A DNA stretch of 64,000 nt from Sinohyriopsis cumingii (GCA_028554795.2 CM068842.1:29394077-29458076), one strand, 5' to 3'. Shown: positions 26,301 through 41,300, numbered from the stretch's first letter. Numbers and translations: made by a program. Notes: generated by a model from the sequence alone, not told the origin.

Positions 26301-29300
26301 AGTGTTCAAATGATGAAAGCTCTCAGCCAGTTATGTGTCCAAGGCTGGCAAGAGAGTCAGAAAACAATGTTTAAATGATGAATGCTATCGGCCAGTTATG
26401 TGTCCCAGGCTGGCAAGAGAGTCAGAAAACAGTGTTCAAATGATGAATGCTCTCAGCCAGTTATGTGTCCCAGGCTGGCAAGAGAGTCAGAAAACAGTGT
26501 TTAAATGATGAATGCTATCAGCCGTTTATGTGTCCCAGGCTGGCAAGAGAGTCAGAAAACATTGTTCAAATGATGAATGCTATCAGCTAGTTATGTGTCC
26601 CAGGCTGGCAAGAGAGTCAGAAAACAGTGTTTAAAGTACGAATGCTATCAGCCAGTTATGTGTCCCAGGCTGGCAAGAGAGTCAGGAAACAATGTTTAAA
26701 TGATGAATGCTATCAGCCATTTATGTGTCCCAGGCTGGCAAGAGAGTCAGAAAATAATGTTTAAATGATGAATGCTATCAGCCAGTTATGTGTCCCAGGC
26801 TGGCAAGAGAGTCAGAAAACAGTGTTCAAATGATGAAAGCTGTCAGCCAGTTATGTGTCCAAGGCTGGCAAGAGAGTCAGAAAACAGTGTTCAAATGATG
26901 AATGGTATCAGCCAGTTATGTGTCCCAGGCTGGCAAGAGAGTCAGAAAACATTGTTCAAATGATGAAAGCTCTCAGCCAGTTATGTGTCCCAGGCTGGCA
27001 AGAGAGTCAGAAAACATTGTTCAAATGATGAAAGCTCTCAGCCAGTTATGTGTCCAAGGCTGGCAAGAGAGTCAGAAAACAATGTTTAAATGATGAATGC
27101 TATCAGCCAGTTATGTGTCCCAGGCTGGCAAGAGAGTCAGAAAACATTGTTCAAATGATGAATGCTATCAGCCAGTTATGTGTCCCAGTCTGGCAAGAGA
27201 GTCAGAAAACAGTGTTCAAATGATGAATGCTCTCAGCCAGTTATGTGTCCCAGGCTGGCAAGAGAGTCAGAAAACAGTGTTTAAATGATGAATGCTATCA
27301 GCCATTTATGTGTCCCAGGCTGGCAAGAGAGTCAGAAAACAGTGTTCAAATGATGAATGCTATCAGCTAGTTATGTGTCCCAGGCTGGCAAGAGAGTCAG
27401 AAAACAGTGTTTAAATGATGACTGCTATCAGCCATTTATGTGTCCCAGGCTGGCAAGAGAGTCAGAAAACAATGTTCAAATGATGAATGCTATCAGCCAG
27501 TTATGTGTCCCAGTCTGGCAAGAGAGTCAGAAAACAATGTTCAAATGATGAATGCTATCAGCCAGTTATGTGTCCCAGTCTGGCAAGAGAGTCAGAAAAC
27601 AATGTTCAAATGATGAATGCTATCAGCCAGTTATGTGTCCCAGTCTGGCAAGAGAGTCAGAAAACAATGTTCAAATGATGAATGCTATCAGCCAGTTATG
27701 TGTCCCAGGCTGGCAAGAGAGTCAGAAAACATTGTTCAAATGATGAATGCTATCAGCCAGTTATGTGTCCCAGTCTGGCAAGAGAGTCAGAAAACAGTGT
27801 TCAAATGATGAATGCTCTCAGCCAGTTATGTGTCCCAGGCTGGCAAGAGAGTCAGAAAACAGTGTTCAAATGATGAATGCTATCAGCTAGTTATGTGTCC
27901 CAGGCTGGCAAGAGAGTCAGAAAACAGTGTTTAAATGATGACTGCTATCAGCCATTTATGTGTCCCAGGCTGGCAAGAGAGTCAGAAAACAATGTTCAAA
28001 TGATGAATGCTATCAGCCATTTATGTGTCCCAGTCTGGCAAGAGAGTCAGAAAACAATGTTCAAATGATGAATGCTATCAGCCAGTTATGTGTCCCAGGC
28101 TGGCAAGAGAGTCAGAAAACATTGTTCAAATGATGAATGCTATCAGCCGGTTATGTGTCCCAGTCTGGCAAGAGAGTCAGAAAACAGTGTTCAAATGATG
28201 AATGCTCTCAGCCAGTTATGTGTCCCAGGCTGGCAAGAGAGTCAGAAAACAGTGTTTAAATGATGAATGCTATCAGCCATTTATGTGTCCCAGGCTGGCA
28301 AGAGAGTCAGAAAACAATGTTCAAATGATGAATGCTATCAGCTAGTTATGTGTCCCAGGCTGGCAAGAGAGTCAGAAAACAGTGTTTAAATGATGACTGC
28401 TATCAGCCATTTATGTGTCCCAGGCTGGCAAGAGAGTTAGAAAACATTGTTCAAATGATGAATGATATCAGCCATTTATGTGTCCCAGGCTGGCAAGAGA
28501 GTCAGAAAACATTGTTCAAATGATGAATGATATCAGCCAGTTGTGTGTCCCAGTCTGGCAAGAGAGTCAGAAAACAGTGTTCAAATGATGAATGATATGG
28601 GCCTTTTTGTCAGCACCACTTCATTAGTGAACTTATTAATGTTGCAGTTACTGGTGGCTGAGAAGTTACTGATGAAGAAAAAGGCCTGGCATTCTGTGCC
28701 ACTGTCCACCCCCCCCCCAGCTTTGGTGTGATAGTTACCCACTTTGCCACAATCTCTTCCAGTCATTCCAGCACTGAAAAGACTACCATGTCATTACCAG
28801 TACAGTACAGTGGCCAATGTGCACTATAACTGGACTCTGCACATACACCATGATACTGGTTATGGTGATTAATAATAATAATAACGATAATAATGAGGAC
28901 TTTGTATAACGCCTAATCTTTAGAAGCTCTAAGCGCTTTACAACATTAGACAACATCTGTAACATAAAAATACATATTAAATATGATTACAATAAAACAA
29001 ACACCATGAAATTAGAAAACATGAAACATGCTGAAAATATTTAAGGTAGGAAACATTATTAGGCTTTTAAGTTTGTTCTTGCAGTCAAAATAGGTGAGTT
29101 TTAAGAGCACTCTTGAATGAGATCACAGCATCTTTGTGTCTAAGTTCAGTGGGCAATTCATTTTGATTGAATTCAGTTTGATTAATCCCATGATAGCTTG
29201 TGGTGGACTGCAGGATATGACTTCAGCTGGCCACATGCCTTGTCCACTGCAGTCATGACGTCAATTGATTTACTCCTGGTGTCACCACTTCTGAGAGCAG

Positions 29301-32300
29301 TTATTAACTTTCCAACATTCTGTGTCCTGGAATATGGACAGCATTTGACACCCAGTCACATCAAATCCGGCCCTGGCTTTGCCAAGGACACGTAGTGCTG
29401 TTGACATGGTGCTCAAGTCTCCTTTGATGTCTAGTACTGGATATATGAAGACAGTTTCAACTATCACTGGATATTCCTTCACTGTTCCCACCTCTTTTGC
29501 AACCTCAGTGCAGGTACCTTGTTCTCATTTTGCTTCAGTGATGTCCAGGTGAGATTTTGTTTGCAGTTAAATTGTCTTCCTGCTACTGGCTCCAGAGTGC
29601 CATCTTCCAGAAATGTCATCATGCGGCCATCAATAGAAATGATGCATCCAATCCCATTTTAATGAAAAAAGACCAGCCTTCTTTGAAACACTTGCCAGAC
29701 TGGTCAAATTGCTGACATTATACACTGCTTTGAAAGGTAACCCAAGCATAAACAGGCATTTCTTCTAAAAATGTTGATTGCTATCTACCTTCATTGTCTG
29801 CTTTCAACATTGAAGCCCCAGCCATTGGTAGAGATGTTGTAAGCCAGGGAATGTTGTTGTTGTTGTTGTGGGTTTAATGCCACATTTCAGCATATGATAC
29901 ATAGCAGCCAGTATATATGGAGAAGGAAGAACCCAGGAAAACCTTAGTAAAAACCCAAGAAAACCTCAGGAAGAACCACCTGCCCACACCCCTATGAAAA
30001 TGTCGTGCACAATTCTTGAATTATCCATGAATTGTTCTAGAACACTTTTCATAAACCATTCATAAAATGCACATGAACATTTCATGAGCAGTTCTTGAAC
30101 ATTAAATGGCCAAATTTTCAACAACATCAGAGTCTGAGGAAGCTACCACAGCAAACTTTCTCACATAACAACTTTGGCCCAACCCATGACTCAAACCCAC
30201 ACTGACATAGGTGAGATGCTGCTATCTGTAAAGGCATGTGCATTAAGATGCTCAGCACCCTGGGCCCTCCAAGCCAGTGCTTGTAAAAGCTGTCTTCATA
30301 CACATGGAATGAAAAGTAGCTATTGGTTCAATGCTCTTCTTGGCAATCTTTCACCACGCTGAGCATAGCATAGATCATCATTGTGACAGGCAATATGTCC
30401 GCTGACCGACATTTATGGGAGTCAGTCTTGTGCATGGATTATGAACTGAATAAGGCTGCTTAACAATTAGTTTCAGGTTCTGAGCTGTTTCTGCTAATAT
30501 CCGCTGCTCAAAGACCACCATATGGCACACCACAGATCTTAGTCATTTTATTCCAGTCTTGCTAAAAGGCCCATCAGTCTGAACACCTTGAGGGAATGGA
30601 GAGTCCATTCCCAGTGGTGTGAACAGAGAAATATATTTCCTTGAAAAGCCTTCATACTGTACCACAAATAGCTAAATTCTTCCATTGGTTATTCAAGAAA
30701 AAGACATTAGCCCTGACTACAATCAATGGTTACCATTCCATGATTTCCGACATTATTTTGCCATAATGGAAAGTTGGTTGTAGGCCATAACAAAGACCTC
30801 TGTGAACAAGTTGCAGATTTTCATCTGTCTGGAATGAAGGTCATGCCTCTCTGTTTGAACTTGATCTTGCTGTGGAACTTTATATGGTTGAATGAGTTAC
30901 CCTTTCACCCCTGCATAAGACATACTTCCAAGTCACCCTAGTGTAAGCAGGCTTAATCAGAGGAATTCATTCCTTACTGGTTGTCCGAAATTGTCTGCAG
31001 TCCTGTCTAGAGGGTTTGGTTTTCCTCATGATGACCCTTAGATTCTTGGCTCAGAACAGCTAGGCCGCTGCTCATGAGAAACGAGTCACTCATTTTGAAA
31101 ATGCTGCAATCTTTGGACCTATGTTCAAATATTATCTACGGAGTCATTGAACTGGAACTTGAAACATGCTGTGCTGATCAGAAGAGGGAGATTTTGCTTG
31201 TTTTTAAAAAGGAAGGAATAATATTTCCACATTTTTTTTCATTCTTGATCCAGTAAGTTATCAGCTCAGTCTAAAAGGAATTAATGCCAGACTTTCATGT
31301 GGCTGATGTGGTTAGAGTAGTCACAACTAGCATAATAGCTGAGTAACCTATTCCATAACTGACATTATTCAAGTCATGGGATGGAGGTCTGATTTGACAT
31401 TTTTTCTTACTTCTGTGTCTGAGAGATCTTTCACTGCAAGGCTCAGTTTGTCCCTTTGGATCTATATCAGCAACACAACAGACTATCATTACTCTAATAA
31501 CACTGATTCTGCAAAAAGAGAAAATGTTTTCCTTAAGAATGTATCTCGTTATTGATTGGTCTTAACTATTGCCCATATCTGACATGCAAATCAAAGCTAC
31601 TTCACATTGATAGGAAACCAGATCCTGGGACAGTTTTTCCTTTTAATTCTCCTAAGGTATTATAATCAAGTAATGTATTTGAAGAAGAAACACATTTTTT
31701 GAGTATCTTTCTTTGATAATACTTACCCAGTAATAATAATAAGAATAATAAAGGCACTTCCTCCCAACCTCTCCCATCTATCATATCCCTGGGAGAGTGC
31801 ATTTCTGTTCCAACAGTAACAGATGAATGATTGGATTTGGCACAGAGCCCTTCATCCAGGTTGAGGCCACTTTCATCAGACTTCCATTTAATAAAGCAGA
31901 GGATATGTTAGCACTTTTATTGATAAAAGAAGCAAAAAGGATGTTAATATTTTTCACTTTAGGGCTGAATTTATGAGGAAATGGATTTTCTCTTTACATA
32001 TTATGATCAGGTAAGAATTGCTGAAGAAACATTTTGCTTAGGAAATTGGTTTTGCATTTAATTTTATATCATCAAGATCCTAGATGAGTTTGATTATGAG
32101 TGACATCAATGGATACTAGTCAAAATTATGCATCTGTCTTTGAATGAATTGTTATCAACTATAATGAAACAGTTCAAATCATCATAATATAAATGTTATG
32201 AAATAGTGTACACATGCGTAGTGAAATGGTAAACTGTTATCTAAGACAGGTGAGTTGTATCAGACCCACATAGGTCTCTTGGTGTAGGGATGTATCTATT

Positions 32301-35300
32301 GTTTGCTTAAATCCTGGAAAGTCCGTTATATTTAGTCAAGTTTTTCATGATATGACTATTATTTATATTGCAGTTGGAAGGACCAAAAGAACCCATTCCG
32401 GACAGATCTTTCTCTGAAGGTGAAAGCTGTACCAACTCTCATGTGTGTTGGAAAGGTTGGTAGCATGTTTTCACTTCTACCTTATATTTTGCTTACAGGT
32501 CAAGTTCATCTGCCACATCATGGATTCTGTCATTGCATAATTTGCTGGCAGATTGTTTGCTGGCTAACAATCTAGATTGCTAGAGATTGAGTTATGTGTA
32601 CTGGACTTTGTATTAATTAGATCCTTGTAATCACTTATTGTCGTCTGCCTTTTCAAAAAGGCAGGAGCATAGTATCCATCTTTTTGTGTTTTTCCATCTG
32701 TCCATAGGTCAATCTGTCCATTGGTCCGTCTGTCAATTGGTCCATCTGTCCATTGGTCCATCAGTTTCATTTTTAATCAATAAATTTAAGGGCAATCATG
32801 ATTATGTAATGAAACTTCGTATACTTATACATCATCATTAGAGCATGTATCACATACCACTGGGGAGGGTGGCCAAGTGGTCTAAAGAGCTCTCCATTAT
32901 GGATCACTGCCATCTCACCTCTGTCTGCGTGGATTCGAGTCTAGGATTCAGCCAGTGGGTATGTGAGAAAGCTTGCCAGTAGCTTCTAGTGGGTTGGTGG
33001 TTCTTTCCGGTGTTTTCCCGAGTTCTTCCTCCACCATTAATACTGGCCGCCATGCATAGCCTTTCATGTGCTGAAAAATGGCATTAAACCCCACAACAAC
33101 AACAACATACTACTGGGGCCTATCTTTGAGGTCAAAGTCACAGCTTATTATTGGAATTTTTCTATCACACTTTCCTTTCTGCTCTGTAATTTCAGAGTCA
33201 TTTGAGATTAATGGACAAAACCTTGTAAACTCTTACATCATCACTAGTATGCATGTCTTGTGAAACAATATGTTTTCCATCTTTAACACTGAGGTCATAG
33301 CTCAGTATTTTAATTATCCATTACTTTAAAATGGTTTGTAATTTTAGAGCCATTTGAGATTAATAGATGAAACTTTGCTTATTCAGACAACTTATGTCAT
33401 GTGCCTTCATATGGTTCACATCTTCAGGGTCAAAGTCATGGCTCAATATTTTTAGTTTCCATTACACATTCCTTTCACCTCTGTAATTTTAGAGCCATAT
33501 AAGGATTGACCATTATTTTATTTACATTCATTGAAATGTGAATTGAAATAATGCTGTGTGATTTGCAGATTATACCCATGTTTGCACAGCATTTTCAGTT
33601 CAAACTTCATCAAACATAAAAAGAATAAACAGGTCAATCATTATAATTAAAATTTACATAAGAAAAAGTAAGGAAAATTCTTATAAAAGTGTCCTAAATA
33701 GACGTTTCTCACCTTATTATCAGTGATTAAACCATCACATGAGCAGTCTCCATTGTACACTATTGTCCAAATACTCAAGAGACTGGACTCTATTGTCCAA
33801 AATACTCAAGAGACTGGATTCTGTTATCCAAAAAAATACTCAAGAGACTGGACTCTCTTGTCCAAAAAATACTCAAGAGACTGGACTCTCTTGTCCAAAA
33901 TGCTCAAGAGACTGGACTCTGTTGTTCAAAATAATCAAGAGATTGGATTCTGTTGTCCAAAATAATCAAGAAACTGGATACTGTTGTCCAAATACTCAAG
34001 AGACTGGACTTTATTGCCCAAAAATACTTAAGACATTGGACTCTATTGTCTTAAGTACTAAAGTGACTGGACATTGTTGTCCAAATACTCGTGAGACTGG
34101 ACTTTATTGCCCAAATACTCAATAGACTGGACTCTATTGTCCAAAATACTCAAGAGACTGGACTTTCTTGTCCAAAATGCTTAAGAGACTGGACTTGGTT
34201 GTTCAAAATAAGCAAGAGACTGGACTCTATTGTCCACAATACTCAAGAGTCTGGACACTGTTTTCCAAATACTCAAGAGACTGGACTTTATTGCCCAAAT
34301 ACTCAAGACACTGGACTCTGTTGTCTAAAATACTCAAGAGACTGGACACTGTTGTCCAAATACTCGAGAGACTAGACTTTATTGCCCAAATACTCAATAG
34401 ACTGAACATTATTGTCAAAATACTCCAGAGACTGGACTCTACTGTCAAAATACTCAAAGTGAAATCCATGGTGCAGAAATGTACATTTAAACTGCAGCAT
34501 TAAGATTGATTTATTTAATTACTTTTAGCCTTATTTCCCATTGTCAGGATTTGGGATTAATGCCTACTTGACCTAGCTAGTGAATAACATTCACTTTTAA
34601 AGAAATCAGGTTTGATTCTTTAGCTTTTGCAGTATGGTCAATAGTGGACTTGAAATGACAAATATAACTACTAAAAATCAAAAACTTTTTTCGAGAAGGA
34701 AGAGAGGAGCCATTGTTTATGGACTTCATCAATTCACAAAGTTATAGAAACACTCAAAATGAAATTAATTTGGGCTGTTAAAATTGCCTCCAAACTTTAA
34801 ACACACATTCATCCCATGGTCTGGCTGGTCTGAAATGAAAACTGTGTTACTCTGATATCTGATATGGTCACCACTATTTAAATTATTGTTATCGGTTCTC
34901 CTCCAGAATGGATTCTTCTATCAACATGAGCATTTAAAAAAGACATGATGTCTTCTTGGTTCTGAATGACAATTGTGCCAGTTTGATGACCAATATGGTC
35001 ACCATGGCAGCCATTATGAAAATCTTTTCCATTGCTACTTCTCCATATTGAATGATGATCTCAACATGGATTATCAGCAAAAGACATCTTATGATGCCTG
35101 GTTGGTCCTATAGGAAAACAGATCCAATCTGATGTCCAATATTGCTGCCACAGTGGAAATATTGAAATCTTCTTATCACTACTCCTCCAGAATAGATGCT
35201 GATGTCAATATTGGGGTTTCACCAAAAGACATCTTATGATGTCTGGTTGGTCCTGTAGGAAAACAGTGCCAATCGGATGTCCAATATTGTTGCCACAGTG

Positions 35301-38300
35301 GAAATATTGAAATCTTGTTATCGCTACTCCTCCAGAATAGATGCTGATATCAATATTGGGGTTTCACCAAAAGACTTCTCATGATGTACTGTTCGTTCTA
35401 AATGGTGTCGATCCAGTGCCCAATATGGACATAACTGCAGTGAATTTATAAATCTTGCTATTTGATACTCCTCCTGAATAGATGGCCATATCAACATTAT
35501 CTTTTCATTGAAAGACTTCTTATGATGTCTAGTTGGTGCTGAATAAAAATGGTGCTGATGAAATGTCCAGTATGGCCACCACAGTAGCCATCTTGAAAAT
35601 CTTTATCACTACTGAGTAGATGGTTGCATCAGCATGGGGTTTTTACTACGGTAAATGACTTTTTATGATGTCTAGCTGGTCCTAAATCAAAATGAAGCCA
35701 ACTTGACATACAATATGGTCGACATGGCAACCATCTTAAAAATCTTGTTATCACAACTTGAACAGAAAATCATATTGACGTGGGGTTTTCACCAGAAGAC
35801 TTCTTATGATGTCCAGTTTGTCATAAATGAAAATGGTGCAGATCTGACATCTAGGACACTGCTACAGCAGCCATCTTGAAAATTTTGGTATTGCTGCTCT
35901 TCAATGGTATGTCACATCTTAAAAATATTGTTATCTCTGATCTCCAAAGTGATGATCATTATGACATGAGTTTTCACCAGATAGACTTATAATGGTGACC
36001 ACTTTGTCCAAAATGGAAATTTTGTCATGCTGACCTCCAATATGTGTACCACAGCAGCCATCTTGAAAGTATTGCTATTGCTGAAGAATATCAGAAATGG
36101 TTGTGTTATGACTCTATGGTCTTAAACTAAGTAACAGAAAGAAGAAGCACCAAAAAGTTTAGTAAGATTAAAAAATCAATTTTTTCTCTTGAAGACAAGA
36201 GTGAAAATTTGAAGACACAGTATTGTGAATTATATCCCAAATAATCCTGTATGTTCTATCACAAGTACAAAAGTATAGAATGTTTTGAATGAATTTCAGT
36301 AAACTTGAATACCCAGATATACCAATAGTCTTGAATCAAGAATGTCTTATGACTAAATTCACAATAAACCCTAAGTAGTGTTTTAGTCCAAGAAGTCAAA
36401 AAACTATATAGTTACACTGAATAATTTTAAAAATTGATTCCTTTCAAAATATATCTGAACACAACAGTAAATGATTCCACAGACTGAACTTAAAAACAAA
36501 AATGCATAAATGTTTACTAAAACTGCGTTATATACAAACTGTCAACTGACCTATGACACAATAGAATGTTCTGGAAAACTAATGGTTTCTGATGGAAGTA
36601 TTTCACTAATTTGTTTAAAGAAATGTAATGCCATGAACTTAAATTCAAATAAACATCTTTTAATAAAAATGGCAAAGTCAGGTAGGCCAAACTCTATCTT
36701 CAATCATGGACAAAGGTCAAGTACACAATATAAATTAAATATGCATAACAGTTTCAACACTTGACAGATAAAAGGAAGAAATGGTCTTATCTTAAATTCC
36801 AGGAAATTCTTTTCACTTAGTTGAGTGTAAGTTGCTTTGAGTGATTCTTGTAAAAATTAGAATTACAACTGAAGAGAATGGTAGGTTAACACATTAACCC
36901 CTGGTGATGAGTTTACATGGCAGGAGGTAGTAGCCTACTGCCAAGCTCTGTAGCATCATGGTCATGTATGATACACTGAAGTGGGTGGTATTATAGAAAG
37001 GTAGACATGTAGCTCTACAATGATACCGAATAATCTGGAAGTTCTAGTTGCACTACAAAATACAGAGGGAAAACCTCATTTTTTGGACACGATTTTTTTC
37101 CACCCAAAATTTGCCTGTGGTCGGAATATGATTTTGTGTTAGGATTTTAGACATTTTGGTCTCAGATCTAAGGCAGACCAGTATGAACTGCAAACAGACA
37201 GATGAACCTGTGCAAAAAGTACGGACATCTGGAATAAAGAGTCTCGATAGGAAAATAATGGGTCCATTAAGCCAGAAAAAAAGAACTCCAACTTTTACCC
37301 ATCTGCACATGCGTGAGGCAAATAGCCATGAAAAACAATGTTTCTAACACAACTAGGCATTATGTTATTGGAAAATCGCCTGGAAGATGATTTATTAGGA
37401 TTTATTCAGAAATAGCTTTCAAAATGTGTTTCCTACTCGAATTTCAGACAAAAAGGACAAAAACCTCCAGGGGTTAGTGTGTTAATTCATGTTGTCATAT
37501 AGGCAACAGTTTCATTCAAAACATGGAAATATCAATATAGGCCTAGATTCAAAGCTTCTTTAAGCAAGTAGGGAGAGTCTCAGGGAGAATAGTTCTGTAC
37601 TAATTGAGTAACCTTCTACAAATAAAGCATTATTTTTATTAATTTCAATAGTTATTTTTATTTCGATGTTCGAATGTTGGTGATTCCTTTGAATAAGTGA
37701 ACTGTGTAAATCATGAAAAAATAAATTCCTTCTAGGAAACCTAGAAAAGGTGTGAGAACCTCGTTTGTAATGAAGAATCCATTATGTGAACCTGTTCAAA
37801 GTATATAATCTGAATTCTACAGTAGTCTTTTGTTTTACCACACATCATTTGGTGTCATTAAGGCATTATAGTGAGGAGTACTTTCATTTTAAGGTATTCC
37901 ATCCATATGCATTTATATCCTGTTTCCCATTATGCATGTTCATTGTACAGTGGAACCCCGCTATAACGCAATGATCGGGGTCCATAAAATAGGATCGCGT
38001 TAAAAGCGGGGTCGCGTTAATGCGGGGTTTTACAATATTTAACTTTTTTTCCGAGAACATATACGTGTATACATGTACAATGATCAAAAGTCGGCTTATC
38101 ATCAGATGAATATTAACTGGAATGCATTAATTAAGATATATTCAAAATAATCGATGGCTAATATATTTATAGGTTATTACTGTGCATTAAAAACATTTAC
38201 TAATTTTTATTTGTTTGAACGATATTACAGATTGACCGATAATACCAGACTATCGCTATATCATGAAAAGTGTATCAACACCGTATGCTACCGTGCCGTC

Positions 38301-41300
38301 GTGGCATGCAGTTCATCCATAATTGGATTAATTTCATTGAAAATCGTACAGATTTAAAATATTCAATAATTTTGTAATAGTCTGAATTCGTCGTGTAAAA
38401 TATAGGATGAACAAAATATTGAAACCATTTACTTGCCGTCTGATATCGTACGGTCATTGCATGCAGCTATTCCCGGGTCTACATACGGTGTCTGTACAAA
38501 TTTCATACCGCTAAAATTTTATCATATGCGACAACTGCAAGAATAATTAACAATCAACGCATGATTTCAGCGTGCAAATAACTTTTATTTCAGATTTTGT
38601 GAACATCAAAAGAAACATGTGAAAACTGCTAAATTAATCGTTGCGCAAAGTGCAAAGTCAGTGTGGTTCCAAATTTAAATTTCATCATTTCTTGAAAAAT
38701 ATATCCAATGACGTTTGCTTCTTTGCCGCGAACTGTTGGGTTCTAGCAAAGTCAAGAATGTTTCTTAATTGAAGGACTTTGACGCTGTCAACATCTTGTG
38801 TTTCCAGCCACCTTAAACTTGCTTCTAAATGTACTACTGCTTCAGACACTTTTGGTGGGGGAGTTGGGGTGCCATCGTCATCGTTATCATTATCGTCACT
38901 GGTTTCAGGTTCTGATTGTGCAGCTTCATTCTTCCTGCTGACATTTGTAACAATTTCATCATCTGATATGTGTTCATATATAGGGCAGATGTCATCTACT
39001 GAATACCAGTTAAGGATATCATGATGACTGTGCTCGTATTTTTTGAGTGCTTCTTCTGCTAAACATACGTCGTCTTCAGTGAATCCTGTAAATTCAAGCT
39101 CATCGTCACTATCATTTTGTGTCGAGGGCGTAAAAGCTGGCCCAAGACCCTTTATCCAGCATCGTTCAATGCAGCGTGCAGTGATAGCATCCCAGGCTTT
39201 ACCTCCAAGGTGACATACTTCTTTTAAGTTGAGTAATGCCAATGATGTGTCGACGGATGCGTTATTATCTGCTACCATTCCCTTTATCATTTCACGGCGA
39301 TAATTTTGTTTAAATACGGAAATTATGCCTTGGTCAAGTGGCTGGATTTCTGACGTAGTGTTTTTCGGGAGGTACGAAACTTTGATCTTGCCATCACTGC
39401 TGACAAGATTTTCCGCTGGGGGGTGGGCAGGGCAATTATCCAGCAGGAGGAGAGCTTTTTCCTCCAGCTTGAGTTTTCGTAAATGAGCCCGAACATCTGG
39501 AACGAATGTTTTGTGAAACCAGTCGTCAAATATGGAGTTATTCATCCAAGCATTCTTGCTGTTATTGTACTGAAATGGAAGTGCCTTCATATTTACATGA
39601 TGAAAACATCTGGGAGCTTTCGATTTTCCAATCATCAGAGGTCTGACTTTGTGGCTGCCAGACTTGTTAACACAAAATAAGAGAGTCACTCTGTCCTTCC
39701 TCTTCTTGAAACCTTCTCGTTTGTGACTGTCAGTCTTGGTTGCAAGAGTGCGATCGGGTAACATTTTATAACATAAACCAGTCTCATCACAGTTGTAAAC
39801 TTGGTCGGCTGTGTAGCAACCGTCCTCCAGCAACTTTTTAAGCCCAATCGGGTAGGAATTGGCAGCCTCTTTGTCAGCGGAGCGGATTTCCCCAGACACA
39901 AGAACTTGGCTGATAGCGTGCCTTTTCTTGAATCTGTCTAGCCAGCCATTACTCGCCTTAAATTTGGAATCATCTCCATTGATACGGCGATCAAATTTCT
40001 CTGCTTGGGCTTTCAGAATTGGGCCAGAAATTGGAACACCTTCTGAGCGAGCTTGTACAAACCATTGGTACAAAGCTGAACATTGTCATTAGCTAACTTA
40101 ACCCTTTTACGCTGTAAACCAGTTTCCTCTTCAAGAATGTTGGGTAGACTACGGAGCTTTCCTTCATCTGTTTTCCACCCTCGCAAAGTGGACTCGCTGA
40201 TTCCTAGATCTCTGGCAAGCTGAGTTTGTTGTTTGCCCTTCTTTAGTTGATCTAGGGCATACAGTTTCTCTTTAGCAGAAAACGACTTGCATTTTTGAAC
40301 TTGCTTTTCCATAACAGTAAAATATTTTTTTATATAAGCAAACAACGTACACAGATAAAGCTCGATAACTAAGTAATGAAGGCCTGCAATGGTTACGAAT
40401 CACTTTTTATATAAAACAAAATTAAGCTGAATGGATGTACAATTTCATACCCTTTTAATTTACAGCTAATAAAGTGGATATTATTTACTTTCAACTGTTT
40501 GTTGTTTGATCACACCGCCAAGCACAGCATACATGTTGGCGGCTTTCGTCCTTTGATGTTTATTAAATTGTGCGACTCTTGTATCAACCACAGCTTTGTC
40601 TGCTGCTTGGCTGTGATTGCAGTTAAATAAGAAGCCCATGTCGGCTATTGTTTGAGCAACGACTGTATATAGAATTCATGGAAGACAATCACAAAGACGA
40701 TTTACTGGCTTTACTCATGGATCCGTAATAAGTAACACTTCTGATAATGTTTACTTTGGCTTAACAATTCAAAAACCTAATGAAACCAGTTTTCTCTTCT
40801 AGAGTAGAATACGGAGCTTCACCACAACCTGTTCAAATTGATAAATTTCAGAAGCCAAGCGTTGTACACACTATTTCTCGTACGTTATATATATCGTATT
40901 ATTTTAGAATTCATACACGATCACTTCTCCAAAATCACTTAAAGAACCTGGATAAATTGTTAAGTTCCGATCGTTTATTATTAAAAGTCATACGCAAATT
41001 CTTCCACCAAATCATAATAAACGTTTTACACACTATTTCTCGTACGTTAAACAAATATTTTCACGGTCCGATAAAAATACATGTAAATGAATTTCAAATT
41101 TCAGGAACCATGCCACGATCATATTATTTTAAAAGTCACAACTAATCTCATGCCCAAAATGAAGTTAATTTCTTGTTTTGTTTTTTTTACTTTCCTCCAA
41201 ATTTTTTTTCTCCATGTGTGAATGAATATACGAAATTTCGGGAGCCATGCTACGACCGCGTTATATCCGAATTCGCGTTATGGTGGGGCGCGTTATAGCG

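Larger units (their letters stand above)
3200..32373 (+). other. TXNDC17: TXNDC17 intron of 29.2 kb
   Basis: Bounded by GTAAGA at 3200 and TATTGCAG at 32373. It holds SINEs, an hAT element, a MITE, at least five tandem arrays including the 65-bp satellite, and several unidentified dispersed repeats, each listed separately. No other gene is evident inside it. Confidence 0.88.

Noticed and set aside
25805-28612. Regular repeats considered as a CRISPR array or a repeat-protein gene
   Set aside because: Units are directly tandem with no unique spacers, and the genome is eukaryotic. The 63-codon frames arise because three 65-bp units contain one stop per frame; there is no initiation context, splice pattern or codon bias.
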